Below are positions 1 to 8,783 of a stretch of DNA of 64,000 bases, piece by piece. Made by a program: the position numbers and the translations under genes. Every line of letters begins with the position of its first letter. The first letter of the stretch is position 1. Below the pieces are notes generated by a model. The model saw nothing but the letters and a program-made list of their open reading frames with translations. It had not been told where the DNA came from and ran no database searches. The stretch comes from Pseudonocardia sp. CNS-004 (GTDB lineage: Bacteria > Actinomycetota > Actinomycetes > Mycobacteriales > Pseudonocardiaceae), in the NCBI GenBank assembly GCA_001942185.1, contig MKJV01000101.1, positions 1 through 64,000 of the forward strand. The letters run 5' to 3'.

Positions 1-135
1 GGATGCGGTCGCTGCGGCTGGCCCCACGGGCGGCGCGGTGGCGGCGGCGGGGGCGCCGGGTAGCCCCTTCCTGACCGGGTGGTGGCGGCGGGGTGGATAC
101 GCTCGACCCGGATGCGGTCGCTGCGGCTGGCCCCA
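1..135. repeat. Pair of 26 bp direct repeats
   Basis: The same 26 bases, beginning GGATGCGGTCGCTGCGGC, occur at 1-26 and again at 110-135, without mismatch, 109 bases apart. The first copy begins at the window edge, so the array may continue upstream. The surrounding DNA is very GC-rich and low in complexity. Two copies do not make a CRISPR array. I cannot tell whether this is a tandem-repeat edge or coding DNA cut off by the window. Confidence 0.7.
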
Positions 136-297
136 TTGCGGGGCCCCGCCGCGGCGCTGCGGCCCGGGCGGGCGCGGCGGAGGCCCGCCCCGCCCACGAA
201 AGTCGTCCATGCTCCATCACCCGTCGTGATCGGTGTACACGTCGTGCATAGAGAGGGACGCACGAGTGGGCGATCCGGTTCCACCCGGCCGCCGGAT

Positions 298-312
298 GTA
301 CGTCGGACGTAC
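298..312. promoter_or_regulatory. 15 bp perfect palindrome next to the VOC gene stop
   Basis: GTACGTC-G-GACGTAC is a perfect 7+7 inverted repeat ending one base before the stop codon of the VOC gene at 314. It is too short for a convincing terminator and no gene starts nearby, so an operator role is only a guess. Confidence 0.25.
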
Positions 313-313
313 G

Positions 314-835
314 TCACTGAGAGAGCAGCGGCTCCCCCTCGAAGAAGCCGAGCCGCTCGCAGTAGAACTCGATGCCGACGCCGTTCGGGTCGCGGATGTA
401 GAGGCTGTTGTCCACCCCGCGGTCCGGCCCGAGGTAGGAGATGCCCGCGGCGTCCAGGCGCTGCCTCGCGGCCGAGAACTCCTCGGGGGACGTGGGAGAG
501 CGCCATGTGCTGGACCGCGCCGATCGTCTCGGTGAACTCGGGGTGGTCGTGCCCGGGGAAGTCGAAGAACCCGAGCAGGTTGTTGTTGCCGATGTCGAAG
601 AAGAAGTGGCTCGAGCCGCGTAGTCGCGGTTCTCCACGAGCTCGACCAGCGGGAACCCGAGCAGCTCCTGGTAGAACCGGATCGTCTCCTCGACGTCACG
701 GCAGATCAGGGCGAGGTGGTGCACCCCGCGCACGGTCGACTGCGGGCGTTTCGCGGGCTCGACGAGGTAGCGCTCCTTCAGCTCCGCCCTTCGGGCGTGG
801 ATCGCCTCGAGGTCGGCTCCCTGTGGCTGCGGCAT
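314..835 (-). CDS. VOC (glyoxalase/bleomycin-resistance fold) family protein, two frame breaks
   Basis: A vicinal-oxygen-chelate protein of about 173 residues. The first half has the typical VHHLAL strand at residues 38-43 with a candidate metal-ligand His, then a helix ending RFYQELLGF. The end, SLYIRDPNGVGIEFYC, carries the second-half Glu ligand. Between about 620 and 492 the reading frame moves by one base and returns; in the shifted frame the conserved core reads HFFFDIGNNNLLGFFDFPG, so the gene is whole apart from two compensating indels. The ATG at 835 is chosen because AAAGGA lies about 8 bases upstream. Such proteins may be dioxygenases, isomerases or resistance proteins; the substrate is unknown. 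Confidence 0.8.
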   Translation of the reverse strand: MPQPQGADLEAIHARRAELKERYLVEPAKRPQSTVRGVHHLALICRDVEETIRFYQELLGFPLVELVENRDYAARATSSSTSATTTCSGSSTSPGTTTPSSPRRSARSSTWRSPTSPEEFSAARQRLDAAGISYLGPDRGVDNSLYIRDPNGVGIEFYCERLGFFEGEPLLSQ

Positions 836-950
836 CGGACACGTCCTTTCGTCCAGTTCGTGATTGAAAAGCGGCGGAGCCGCCCGTACGTGCGAGCACT
901 CACCCGGCACCGCTACCGGCACCGCTGCGCAAGCCACGTCCACACTCTCC

Positions 951-1703
951 CTAGAGCATCCCGGCGTCGAGCACGAGACCGTCCACGGCGGCGGCGTGCT
1001 CGGCCTCACGCAGCCGGGCCAGCATCTGCGGCCCCATGTGCGTCAACACCAGCCGACCCGCCGCCAACTCGCCAGCATGCTCGCGCAGCGTGCGGTAGTC
1101 GAGGTGGTAGCGCACCTGCCGATCCCACGTGTAGGCCTCGCACGCGAAGACGTCCGCGCCGTCCGCCGCCGTGATCAGCGCAGGCGTCCACGCGGTGTCA
1201 CCCGAATAGCCGAACCCGTGACCGGCGGCATCCACCCGCACCGCGAGCGCCGGTGCGCCGCTGGCGTGGTCGACCTCCCAGCTGCGGATGACGAGCGGCC
1301 CGTCGTGTCGGGCACCGCCCGCCCCGTCCAGCTCCACCACCTCCACCTCGAACCGGCGACGAACACCGGTCGAGCCGGGGAAGAGCGTCTCCATCGCGGT
1401 GTGCAACCGGTCGCGCGTGCCCGCCGGGCCGTACACCGCCAGCGGCGCCGTCCGCCCGGTGAACTGGCCGTCGAGCACGAGGAACGGCAGCCCGCCGAAG
1501 TGGTCGCCGTGCAGGTGGGTGATGACGACGGACCCCACCTCACCGGGGTCGACACCCTGCGCGCGCATCGCCGTGAGACTCGTGGCACCGCAGTCGACGA
1601 GCGCCGTGGCCCCGCCCGCCCGCACCCGGATGCACGTCTGGAGGCGCCCGCCGCTGCCGAACGCGTCACCGCTACCGACGAACGTGATCTCCACTTCCGG
1701 CAC
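951..1703 (-). CDS. Metallo-beta-lactamase fold hydrolase (RNase Z/arylsulfatase-like)
   Basis: A protein of about 250 residues with the MBL-fold zinc motif THLHGDH at residues 62-68, a later metal Asp in GYSGDTAW and a C-terminal LTHMGP His. The N-terminal strand EITFVGSGDAFGSGGR resembles RNase Z-like and arylsulfatase-like members rather than glyoxalase II. Probably a cytoplasmic phosphodiesterase or esterase; substrate unknown. The frame is intact. The start is uncertain: GTG at 1703 is used, and GTG at 1694 would also give a complete fold. It is 62 bases from the mycothiol enzyme gene on the same strand, so the two may be cotranscribed. Confidence 0.8.
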   Translation of the reverse strand: MPEVEITFVGSGDAFGSGGRLQTCIRVRAGGATALVDCGATSLTAMRAQGVDPGEVGSVVITHLHGDHFGGLPFLVLDGQFTGRTAPLAVYGPAGTRDRLHTAMETLFPGSTGVRRRFEVEVVELDGAGGARHDGPLVIRSWEVDHASGAPALAVRVDAAGHGFGYSGDTAWTPALITAADGADVFACEAYTWDRQVRYHLDYRTLREHAGELAAGRLVLTHMGPQMLARLREAEHAAAVDGLVLDAGML

Positions 1704-1765
1704 TGTGCCACCGGCGCCGCGCGGACGCAGCGTCCCGCGGTGCGCGTCGCGTCGAGCGGCTCCGG

Positions 1766-2506
1766 TCAGAGCCAGCGAGGGGGTGCCGGGACGGCTGTCG
1801 GGGCGCCGTCCGCCGTGACGGCCTCCACGCCGTCGGTGCCGGTCCGCCCCACCAGCCAGCCGAGCATCTGCGCCGCGTCGCCGCGCACCTGCACGGGGGC
1901 GTCGAAGGCGGGACCGAGCGTCCAGGTCCGTTCCCGGTCGGTGGGTGCCAGCACTGCGGCCGGGCACCCCTCGGCGGTCGACAGGGTGCCGGACGAGTCG
2001 TCGAGCAGGCTGTCCACGACGTCCGGCGCGAGGTCGGCGACGGAGACCCCGGCATCGAGGTCGACCGCGTGCAGCCACACCTCGCGCACCCGCATCCACG
2101 GGATCTCGGCGGCGGGCAACGGGCGGCCGAGCGCGCTGCGGACCTCCGCCTGCCAGGTGGTGTCGTCGAGCGCGGCGAGCGCGTCGTCGAGCGTGGCCGC
2201 CGTGCCGGTGAGCTCGGCGCGCAGCACGTCGGCGGGCGCCTGCGCCGACGACTCGATCTCGGCGGCCCGGTGCTCCCGCGACGGGTACATCGGCGTCTCG
2301 ACGCCGGTACGCGCCCACGACGCGAGCCGGGTGAGCGCCTCGGCGTTGCGGGCGACGTGCGCGACGACGTGCGCGCGGCTCCAGCCGGGCAGCGCGCTCG
2401 GCGCGCGCAGCAGGTCATCGGGGACCGCGTCGACGGCCCTGGAGAACAGGCCGGTGCCCGCGCCCATCCAGGACAGGGTCACAGCGGTGTCACGTCGACG
2501 GTCCAC
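1766..2506 (-). CDS. Mycothiol-dependent maleylpyruvate isomerase-family (DinB-like) enzyme
   Basis: About 246 residues. The N-terminal half is the DinB-like helical bundle: LPGWSRAHVVAHVARNAEAL matches the mycothiol-dependent maleylpyruvate isomerase signature with its metal-binding His residues, and a third His lies in REVWLHAVDLDAG. The C-terminal part is the small MDMPI-C-type domain ending with a GWLVGRTG motif. Such enzymes use mycothiol, the actinobacterial thiol, for isomerisation or S-transfer. The GTG at 2506 is used because no better start lies nearby. The actual substrate cannot be read from the sequence. Confidence 0.8.
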   Translation of the reverse strand: MDRRRDTAVTLSWMGAGTGLFSRAVDAVPDDLLRAPSALPGWSRAHVVAHVARNAEALTRLASWARTGVETPMYPSREHRAAEIESSAQAPADVLRAELTGTAATLDDALAALDDTTWQAEVRSALGRPLPAAEIPWMRVREVWLHAVDLDAGVSVADLAPDVVDSLLDDSSGTLSTAEGCPAAVLAPTDRERTWTLGPAFDAPVQVRGDAAQMLGWLVGRTGTDGVEAVTADGAPTAVPAPPRWL

Positions 2507-2525
2507 GTGCGGATCGTAGGCGCAG

Positions 2526-3662
2526 TCAGCTGCCGGCGAGCGGATCAGGCCGGACGCGGTGCAGCTCCGGGATGCGCAGGTGCCGCCCGCTGGTGCGGGG
2601 CACCAGGCCGAGGCCGGTGCGCAGGGCGCTCGCGGCGTCGAGTGTGGCGTCGCGCGCGGCGGCGGACAGCGCGGTGAAGCTGGCGTAGCCGTGCACGAGC
2701 CCGGGGAAGCGCCGCGCGACCACCGGCACCCCGGCGTCGCGCATCCTGGCGGCGAGCTCCTCGCCCTCGTCGCGCAACGGGTCGAAACCCGCCGTCGCGA
2801 GGTACGCGGCAGGCATGCCGGACAGGTCGGCGGCGTGCAGGATGGCGCCGCGCCTGTCGTCGGTGGGCACGCCGTCGGGCAGGTACATGCGCTCGAGCTC
2901 GTGCAACAGGTCGGTGGTGAGCCCGAACCCGGTGGCGAACAGCTCCCTGGACCCACCGCTGCGCTCGACGTCGGTGACGGGGTAGAGCGCGAGCACGAAC
3001 GCAGGCACCGGGCCGCGCAGGACGGCCTGCTGGTGGGCGACCACGAGCGCGAGGTTGGCGCCTGCGCTGTCACCCCCGACCGCGATCAGCTCGGGCTCCA
3101 CCCCGAAGTCGGCGGCCGCCGCGTGGACGGCCCGGTACGCCGCGAGCGCGTCCTCGAGTGCCGCCGGGTACGGGTGCTCGGGCGCCAGCCGGTACTCCAC
3201 GGAGAGCACACGCACCCCGGACTGGGCGGCGAGCAGCCGGCAGAGCGGATCGGTGGAGGCGACACTGCCCAGCACGAACCCGCCGCCGTGGAAGTAGACG
3301 ATCAGCGAGCTCGTCTCCGGTACCGCGGGCGGCACGTACAGCCGCGCGGGCAGCAGCCCGGTCTCACCGGGCACCCGGAGGTCGCGCGTCTCGATGTGGG
3401 CGAGGCGGTCGTCGGCGACGAGGTCGGCGGCGAGGTCGGCCTGCCGCCGCTGCTCGGCGAGCGTGGCCCTGTCGACCGTGCCGCCGTCGTTGCTGGCCAG
3501 CAGCCTGTCGACCCTGCCGAGCAGCTGCAGGTCGAGGTCGAGCTCCTGGTCGGCCACCCAGATGGCCCGCCCGGCGAGCACGCGCTTGACCGGTCTCGGC
3601 AGGCCGAACAGGACGCGGAACACCCACCTCAGCGCCTGGACACGCAACTTCTCGCCGATCAC
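2526..3662 (-). CDS. Alpha/beta hydrolase, HSL (type IV) esterase/lipase
   Basis: A 378-residue alpha/beta hydrolase of the hormone-sensitive-lipase type. The oxyanion-hole motif HGGG is at residues 125-128 and the nucleophile elbow GDSAG at 197-201 has Ser199. The acid and base follow in AGFDPLRDEG and GLVHGYASF. It lies 20 bases from the mycothiol enzyme gene on the same strand. No signal peptide is visible, so it is probably cytoplasmic and cleaves short acyl esters. The start is a GTG overlapping an unusable ATG-TGA. No frame break. Confidence 0.88.
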   Translation of the reverse strand: MIGEKLRVQALRWVFRVLFGLPRPVKRVLAGRAIWVADQELDLDLQLLGRVDRLLASNDGGTVDRATLAEQRRQADLAADLVADDRLAHIETRDLRVPGETGLLPARLYVPPAVPETSSLIVYFHGGGFVLGSVASTDPLCRLLAAQSGVRVLSVEYRLAPEHPYPAALEDALAAYRAVHAAAADFGVEPELIAVGGDSAGANLALVVAHQQAVLRGPVPAFVLALYPVTDVERSGGSRELFATGFGLTTDLLHELERMYLPDGVPTDDRRGAILHAADLSGMPAAYLATAGFDPLRDEGEELAARMRDAGVPVVARRFPGLVHGYASFTALSAAARDATLDAASALRTGLGLVPRTSGRHLRIPELHRVRPDPLAGS

Positions 3663-3698
3663 ATACCCAAAGTACGCCGCGGGTCCGGGGCCGGCCCG

Positions 3699-4601
3699 CT
3701 ACTTGAGTGCGCCGACACTCAACCCGTCCTGGATCCGCCGCTGGAACATGATGTAGATGGCGAGCACCGGGATCAGCGCGATCACCAGGCCTGCGAAGAG
3801 GGCGCTCCAGTCGGAGCGGTAGCCCTGGTTGGCCGCCAGCACGGCGAGCCCCTGGGAGAGCACGTACCGGTCCTGGTCGGGCATGAGCACCAGCGGCAGC
3901 AGGAACTGGTTCCACAGGCCGAAGAAGTTCAGGATGCCGACGCTGATCATCCCCGGCCTGGCGAGCGGAAGCATGATCCGGAAGAACGCGCCGGCGTGCG
4001 AGCAGCCGTCGAGCATCGCCGCCTCGACGAGCGCACCCGGCAACGTCCGGAAGAAGCTCGTGAGGAAGAAGACCGTGAACGGCAGCGCGTACGCCGTGTA
4101 GACGAGGATCAACCCGTGGTAGGTGCCGAGCATGCCGACGTCTGCACCACGAAGAACAGCGGCACCAGCGCCAGGAAGATCGGGAACGTCATCCCGGCGA
4201 CCAGCGTGTAGTAGATCGCGTCGCGGCCGGGGAACTCGTACCTGGCGAGCACGTAGGCGACCATCGCGCCCAGCAGCATCACCAGCACGACCGCCGCGCA
4301 GACGACGATCGCGCTGGTTGATGAAGTAGCGGCCGATGTTGGCCGTGGTCCAGGCCCGCACGAAGTTGTCGAAGTGCCACTCCGTCGGCAGGCTCCACGG
4401 GTTCGTGAAGATCTCGCGGTCGGACTTGAAGCTGGTGAGCACCGCCCACAGCAGGGGCACCACGCCCAGCAACATCCAGACGCCGAGCAGCCCGTGTGAC
4501 ACGACGTTCAGGCCGGCGTCGCCCGCCGAACCGCGGTCCGGTGCGCGCCCGCCCGGCGACCGCGGCGGCGACGAGACCGGTGCGCGGGTGTCGATCGACA
4601 T
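3699..4601 (-). CDS. Carbohydrate ABC transporter permease (NgcG-like), two frame breaks
   Basis: A MalG-type inner-membrane permease of about 300 residues with six predicted membrane segments. The EAA loop that docks the ATPase reads LVEAAMLDGCSHAGAFFRIM, and the end QRRIQDGLSVGALK is typical of the family. Between about 4318 and 4145 the frame is shifted by one base and then restored; the shifted segment reads as membrane helix (for example VLARYEFPGRDAIYYT), so the gene is probably intact in the cell. ATG at 4601 has GAGGAG about 7 bases upstream and starts 12 bases after the stop of the other permease. It completes the NgcEFG-type set and depends on an ATPase encoded elsewhere. Confidence 0.83.
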   Translation of the reverse strand: MSIDTRAPVSSPPRSPGGRAPDRGSAGDAGLNVVSHGLLGVWMLLGVVPLLWAVLTSFKSDREIFTNPWSLPTEWHFDNFVRAWTTANIGRYFINQRDRRLRGGRAGDAAGRDGRLRARQVRVPRPRRDLLHAGRRDDVPDLPGAGAAVLRGADVGMLGTYHGLILVYTAYALPFTVFFLTSFFRTLPGALVEAAMLDGCSHAGAFFRIMLPLARPGMISVGILNFFGLWNQFLLPLVLMPDQDRYVLSQGLAVLAANQGYRSDWSALFAGLVIALIPVLAIYIMFQRRIQDGLSVGALK

Positions 4602-4613
4602 CTGGTCGTCTCC

Positions 4614-5524
4614 TCAGAACTCGACGCGCTCGCGGCGGCCCGAGCGCAGTACGACGATCGCCAGCACCAGCGTCACCAGGCAGAGCGCCACCCCGATGGC
4701 CGACGCGTAGCCGAACCGGCCGTCGGTGAACGCCGCGCGGTACAGGTACTGGGCCACCACCTCGGTGGATCCGTCCGGGCCGCCGTCGGGCAGCATCACC
4801 TGCAGCAGCGCGAAACAGTCGAGCATCAAGATCCCGAGGTAGATGTAGGACGACCTGATGCTGTCGGCCAGCATCGGGATCGTGATGCTCACGAACGTCC
4901 GGAAGCCGCCGGCACCGTCCAGCACGGCCGCCTCGAACACCTCGGTGGGCAACGACTTCATCGCCGCGCTCAGCACGACGTAGAAGAAGCCCACGAAGCT
5001 CCAGATCAGCACGGCCATCACCGACGCAGCGCGAACGTCGTGTCACCGAGCCACGCGCGGGTGAACCCGTCGAGCCCGATCAACCGCAGCAGGCCGTTCA
5101 ACAACCCGGCCTCCGGGTTGTAGAAGAACCCGAACAGCACACCCGCGATCACCAGCGGCACGACGTGCGGGAAGACGAACACGACCTGGTAGAACCGCGA
5201 CCCGCGCACCCCGCTGCGGCCTGCGGAACCACGCCGCCTCGCCACCGTGGTCATGGTGGCGAGGAACAGCGCGATCCCGAGCGTCACGACCGGCACGACG
5301 AGCAGCAGCAACAGGTTGTGCCACATCGCCCGCCAGAACCGCCCGTCACCGACCAGCTCGACGTAGTTCGCGAGCCCGATGAAGTTCCGGTCGGCGGAGA
5401 AGCCCCGCCAGTCGGTCATCGAGATGTAGAGCGCCTGCAGGTAGGGCGACACCACGAACACGATGTAGAGCAACAGCGGCAGCGCGAGGAAGCTCACGAT
5501 GAACCGGTACTTGCCGTAGCGCAT
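4614..5524 (-). CDS. Carbohydrate ABC transporter permease (NgcF-like), one frame break
   Basis: A MalF-type permease of about 303 residues. The first part, starting MRYGKYRFIVSFLALPLLLY, resembles NgcF of Streptomyces N-acetylglucosamine/chitobiose transporters. Near 5027 one base is missing after GDTTFALR; the frame then continues with VMAVLIWSFVGFFYV and the EAA loop TEVFEAAVLDGAGGFRTF. Allowing one missing base the length is a multiple of three. It lies 9 bases downstream of ngcE and 12 bases upstream of ngcG, so the three are cotranscribed. Membrane partner of NgcG. Confidence 0.83.
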
Positions 5525-5533
5525 GGATGCCCC

Positions 5534-6958
5534 TCAGCGCTGGAACTTGGGCACGTTCTGGTCGGCGGCGAGCTTGTCGGACTCCGCCTGAACGGTGGAG
5601 ATGAACGTGTTCGCGTCGATCCGGCCGGCGAGCAGGTTGCCGAGCTGCTGCTGCAGCACCGACTTCCAGAAGTTCACGTACCAGGTGTTGATCTGCCAGG
5701 AGAAGACGTCGTCGCCCGCGGCGTCCAGGGCGGCGGTCACGGACTGCAGCGCCGGGGTGGCGGCGGCACCGGCGTCGGCGCCGCGCACGCTCGGCACCGA
5801 CGCGGTGAGCTCCGCGAACTTCGACGCGCCCTCCTTGGACATCATGAGCCGCAGGTACTCGAGCCCGCCGTTCACGTTCGCCGCCCGGGCCGGGACGATG
5901 AACGCCTCGGTGGGCTGCACGCGCAGCGCCGTGGCCGGCAGGGCCGACCCGCTGTCGAGCGCGGGCACCGGGGCGGCCGTCATCGTGAAGTCCGGCGGTG
6001 CGATCCCCTTCATCTCGTTCTCCAGCCAGGATCCCGAGACGTAGAACGCGGCCTTGCCCTGCACCCACGAGGTCTGCGCCTCGGTGTGCTTCAGACCTTC
6101 CGAGCCGGGCATGAAGTAGCCCTTGCGGACCATCTCCTCGATCGCCTGCACCCCGGCGACCACGACGTCCTGCTGCCACGCCCCCGGTTCGAGGTTGTCG
6201 ATCTTCTTGGCGACGTCCGGCCCGCCCTGCTTGACGGACATGCCGAGCGAGAGGTCGAACACGTAGTCGGCGGCGTTCGTGCCCCCGTACGCCCACGGCG
6301 AGATGCCGGCCGCCTTGATCTGCTCGCACAGCGCCAGCATCTCGTCGAGCGTGGTGGGCGGCTGCCAGCCGTGCTGCTCGAACAGCGGCTTCGAGTACCA
6401 CAGGGGGAACGCGGCGTAGACGTAGTTCAGCATGAGGAACTGGCCGCCGTAGGTGCCCTGCTCCAGCACACCGGGCAGGAGGAGATCACGGATCTTCACG
6501 TTCGGGTCGTCGACGCTGGGGGCGTCCAGGAGCGGAGCGAGGTCGGCGCACTGCCCCTCGGCCGCGAGCGTCGCGTAGTCGATCTTCTGGGCGCCCGAGT
6601 TGTCCAGCACGTCCGGCGGGTTGCCCGCCACGAACCGCGGCTGCATCTCCTGCGCGATCTGCGTGGTGGCGGTGTGCTTCATCTCCGCCTGAGGGAAGGC
6701 CTTCTTGTAGAGCTCCTCGTGGAACAGCGCGTACTCGTCGCCGTAGCCACCCTTGAAGATCACGACGTCGAGCCCGGCGTCGGCCGCGACGCCGAGCGGG
6801 TTCTGCGCGCTCACCTCACCCTGCGCCGAGGTGGACGGACCGCCACCCCCCGTCGCGCACGCGGACAGCACTCCCGCGCCGGGCACCGTGAGGAGCCCGG
6901 CTGCGGCGAGTCGCTGCAGGAACTGCCTGCGGTCGAGTCCGGGACGTGGCCTGTTCAT
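5534..6958 (-). CDS. N-acetylglucosamine/diacetylchitobiose-type ABC substrate-binding lipoprotein (NgcE-like)
   Basis: A 474-residue extracellular binding protein. It starts with a twin-arginine-like stretch DRRQFLQR followed by a hydrophobic segment and a lipobox ending in Cys34. The mature part contains VVIFKGGYGDEYALFHEELY and QEMQPRFVAGNPPDVLDNSG, which I recognise as NgcE-like; NgcE binds N-acetylglucosamine and chitobiose from chitin. The ATG at 6958 follows GAGGAGG. The same frame is open upstream into the SIS gene, but I judge this to be caused by a base missing near 7079 and not a real fusion. The substrate is inferred from family resemblance. Confidence 0.75.
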   Translation of the reverse strand: MNRPRPGLDRRQFLQRLAAAGLLTVPGAGVLSACATGGGGPSTSAQGEVSAQNPLGVAADAGLDVVIFKGGYGDEYALFHEELYKKAFPQAEMKHTATTQIAQEMQPRFVAGNPPDVLDNSGAQKIDYATLAAEGQCADLAPLLDAPSVDDPNVKIRDLLLPGVLEQGTYGGQFLMLNYVYAAFPLWYSKPLFEQHGWQPPTTLDEMLALCEQIKAAGISPWAYGGTNAADYVFDLSLGMSVKQGGPDVAKKIDNLEPGAWQQDVVVAGVQAIEEMVRKGYFMPGSEGLKHTEAQTSWVQGKAAFYVSGSWLENEMKGIAPPDFTMTAAPVPALDSGSALPATALRVQPTEAFIVPARAANVNGGLEYLRLMMSKEGASKFAELTASVPSVRGADAGAAATPALQSVTAALDAAGDDVFSWQINTWYVNFWKSVLQQQLGNLLAGRIDANTFISTVQAESDKLAADQNVPKFQR

Positions 6959-7010
6959 GACTGCCTCCTCTTCGAGTTCAGTGGTACGACGGCCGCGGCG
7001 GCCGGACTTC

Positions 7011-7780
7011 TCAAGCAGGGCGGCGGATGCGTCCCGCATAGCGGGCTTCCAGCGCGGTGTTGTGGGCGTCGCCGCCGGCACGTTGGACGACAGGTAGACC
7101 GGCGGGGTCTCGCCCGCGGCGAGCAGCGTGCGCACCACCTCGGCCACGATCATCTGCGCGAGCAGCGCCCCCGTGATGGACGAGATCGCGCAGGCGCCGA
7201 CGCCGCCGGTGGTGAGCACCGCGTCGCCGTAGGGCGCACCGTTGTCGAGCACGACGTCGGCCAGCTCGTGCAGACGCCGTCCCGACGGGTGGCGCGAGGT
7301 CACCCGGCCGCTGTGCTCCGCCGACGTGATGACCACCAGCGGGTGGCCGTGCTCCTTCACGGCGTGCGCGAGCTCGACCACCGACCCGTTGCCGCCCGAG
7401 TTCGACGCCATCACGAACACGTCCGGCGGCGACACGCTCGCCAGGTCGTAGAGCCTGCGCCCGACGACCGGGTCACGTTCGAGGAACTCGGTGAACAGCA
7501 GCTCCGGCGGCTCTCCGCCCAGCAGCACCAGATCGCGCAGCGCGATCATGTTGGTCGGCACGAGCCCGCCGGCCCTGCCGCTGAGCTCCATCGCGAGCGC
7601 CTGCGAATGCCCGGTGCCGAAGGCCTGCACGACCCCACCGGCGCGCAGGCCCTCGACCACCAGGTTCGCCGCGGCCGCCACGGCGGCCGCCTGGTCCCGT
7701 GCCACCGTCCGCACCGCCTGCTCCGCCGCCGCGGCGAAGCCGGCAGCGGAGATCTCGAGGGTGCTGCCGTCGACCGTCAT
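7011..7780 (-). CDS. SIS-domain sugar isomerase-like protein, one frame break
   Basis: About 256 residues with a sugar isomerase (SIS) phosphosugar-binding domain: the phosphate loops are AFGTGHSQALA near residue 53 and MASNSGGNGSVVELA further on. Family members act on amino-sugar phosphates, which fits the adjacent NgcE-type transporter. The C-terminus normally reads SSNVPGGD-HN-ALE-RY; here one G is missing near 7079, and after correction the frame reads NTALEARYAGRIRRPA and stops at 7011. Uncorrected, it runs on into ngcE. ATG at 7780 overlaps the regulator stop by four bases (ATGA), so the two are translationally coupled. Confidence 0.78.
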
Positions 7781-8738
7781 CGGGCACCTCCACCCGAGGC
7801 GTCGGGTGCATCGGCGCCGCGGCGGGCCCGCGGCTCGTGCGGGGTGCGGTGCGGTGCGACGGCGTCGGCCGCGCGGGTCCAGGTCTGCGTCGCGCGCTCG
7901 TGGGTGCGCTGGGCGACGGCGAGGTAGAGCAGGTCGAGCACGAGGAACTGCGAGTGGCGGGCCGACATCTCCGCGGAGCGGTAGGAGGTCTCACGCACCG
8001 AGGTGCCCAGCAGGTGATCGGCGAACTCGGCGATCGGGGACGTCGAGAAGTTCGTGATCGCCACCGTGGTGGCGCCGCTGGCCCTGGCCTGCTCCAGCAT
8101 GTCGACGGTCTCGGTGGAGCGGCCGCTGTGCGACAGCGCGATCGCCACGTCACCCGGCCCGAGCAGGGCCGCGCTCATGAGCCCGTTGTGCACGTCCGAC
8201 CACGTCCAGCAGGCGAGCCCGATGCGGTGCATCCGCATCTGCATGTCCTCCAGCACGGCCGCGCTGCCGCCCACGCCGTAGAGGTCGATGCGGCGGGCGC
8301 CCACGAGCGCCTCGATCACGGTCTCGACCGTGCGCACGTCCAGGCCTGCCGCGGTCTCGTGCATCGCCTGCAGGTCGACGGCGAGCAGCGTGCGGAGCAC
8401 GCGGTCGAGCGGGTCGGTGGGCAGCACGTCAGCGCCGATGCCGACCTCCCAGCCCGCCTGGTCGGCGCGGCCGATGTCGGTGGCGATCCCGACGCGCAGT
8501 TCGGTGTAGCCACCCAGGCCGAGGCTGCGGCAGAAGCGGGTGACGGTGGCGGGCGAGGTGCCGCTGCGCTCACCCAGCTCGACGATCGTGGCCCGCGACG
8601 CCCACGCCGGGTCCTCGAGGATCACGGTCCCGACCTGGCGCAACGCTCCGGCGAGGCCGGGCAGGACGCTGCGCAGGTGGGAGAGCAGCTGGCCCGCGCC
8701 GCCTCGAGCGGCGGGTCGGATCCTGCCGTCACTGTCAT
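7777..8738 (-). CDS. RpiR-family transcriptional regulator of the NgcEFG-like operon, one frame break
   Basis: About 320 residues: an N-terminal RpiR-type helix-turn-helix (VELGERSGTSPATVTRFCRSLGL) and a C-terminal SIS effector domain (YGVGGSAAVLEDMQMRMHRI; ALSHSGRSTETVDMLEQARA). It probably senses an amino-sugar phosphate. ATG at 8738 is preferred: GAAAGG lies about 7 bases upstream and a palindromic operator 30 bases upstream. This start needs one missing base near 8690 to join the main frame. Without a frame break the open frame would run upstream through the operator. It is the first gene of the operon and probably autoregulates. Confidence 0.8.
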
Positions 8739-8767
8739 CGGCAAACCTTTCAAGCCCCTGCGGAGTG

Positions 8768-8783
8768 GGTGAAAATTTCCACC
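8768..8783. promoter_or_regulatory. Candidate RpiR operator
   Basis: GGTGAAAATTTCCACC is a 16 bp near-palindrome (one mismatched pair) lying 30 bases upstream of the preferred rpiR start. It is the only AT-rich dyad in this stretch and has the GAAA/TTTC core often seen for RpiR-family regulators. Autoregulation of the operon is inferred. Confidence 0.55.

Larger units (their letters stand above)
1..313. other. Region without a recognisable gene
   Basis: No open frame here has a recognisable family signature. It holds the 26 bp direct repeats, a stretch of extreme GC content (about 130-200) and a short palindrome at 298-312. Frames that are open across it are long only because GC-rich DNA has few stops. 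Confidence 0.5.

Noticed and set aside
1-135. CRISPR array at the window start
   Set aside because: Only two repeat copies, 109 bases apart, in low-complexity GC-rich DNA; no regular spacers.
5165-7927. A 920-codon open frame on the plus strand
   Set aside because: It is the mirror of the ngcF/ngcE/SIS genes in GC-rich DNA. Its His/Arg/Glu-rich translation has no family features.
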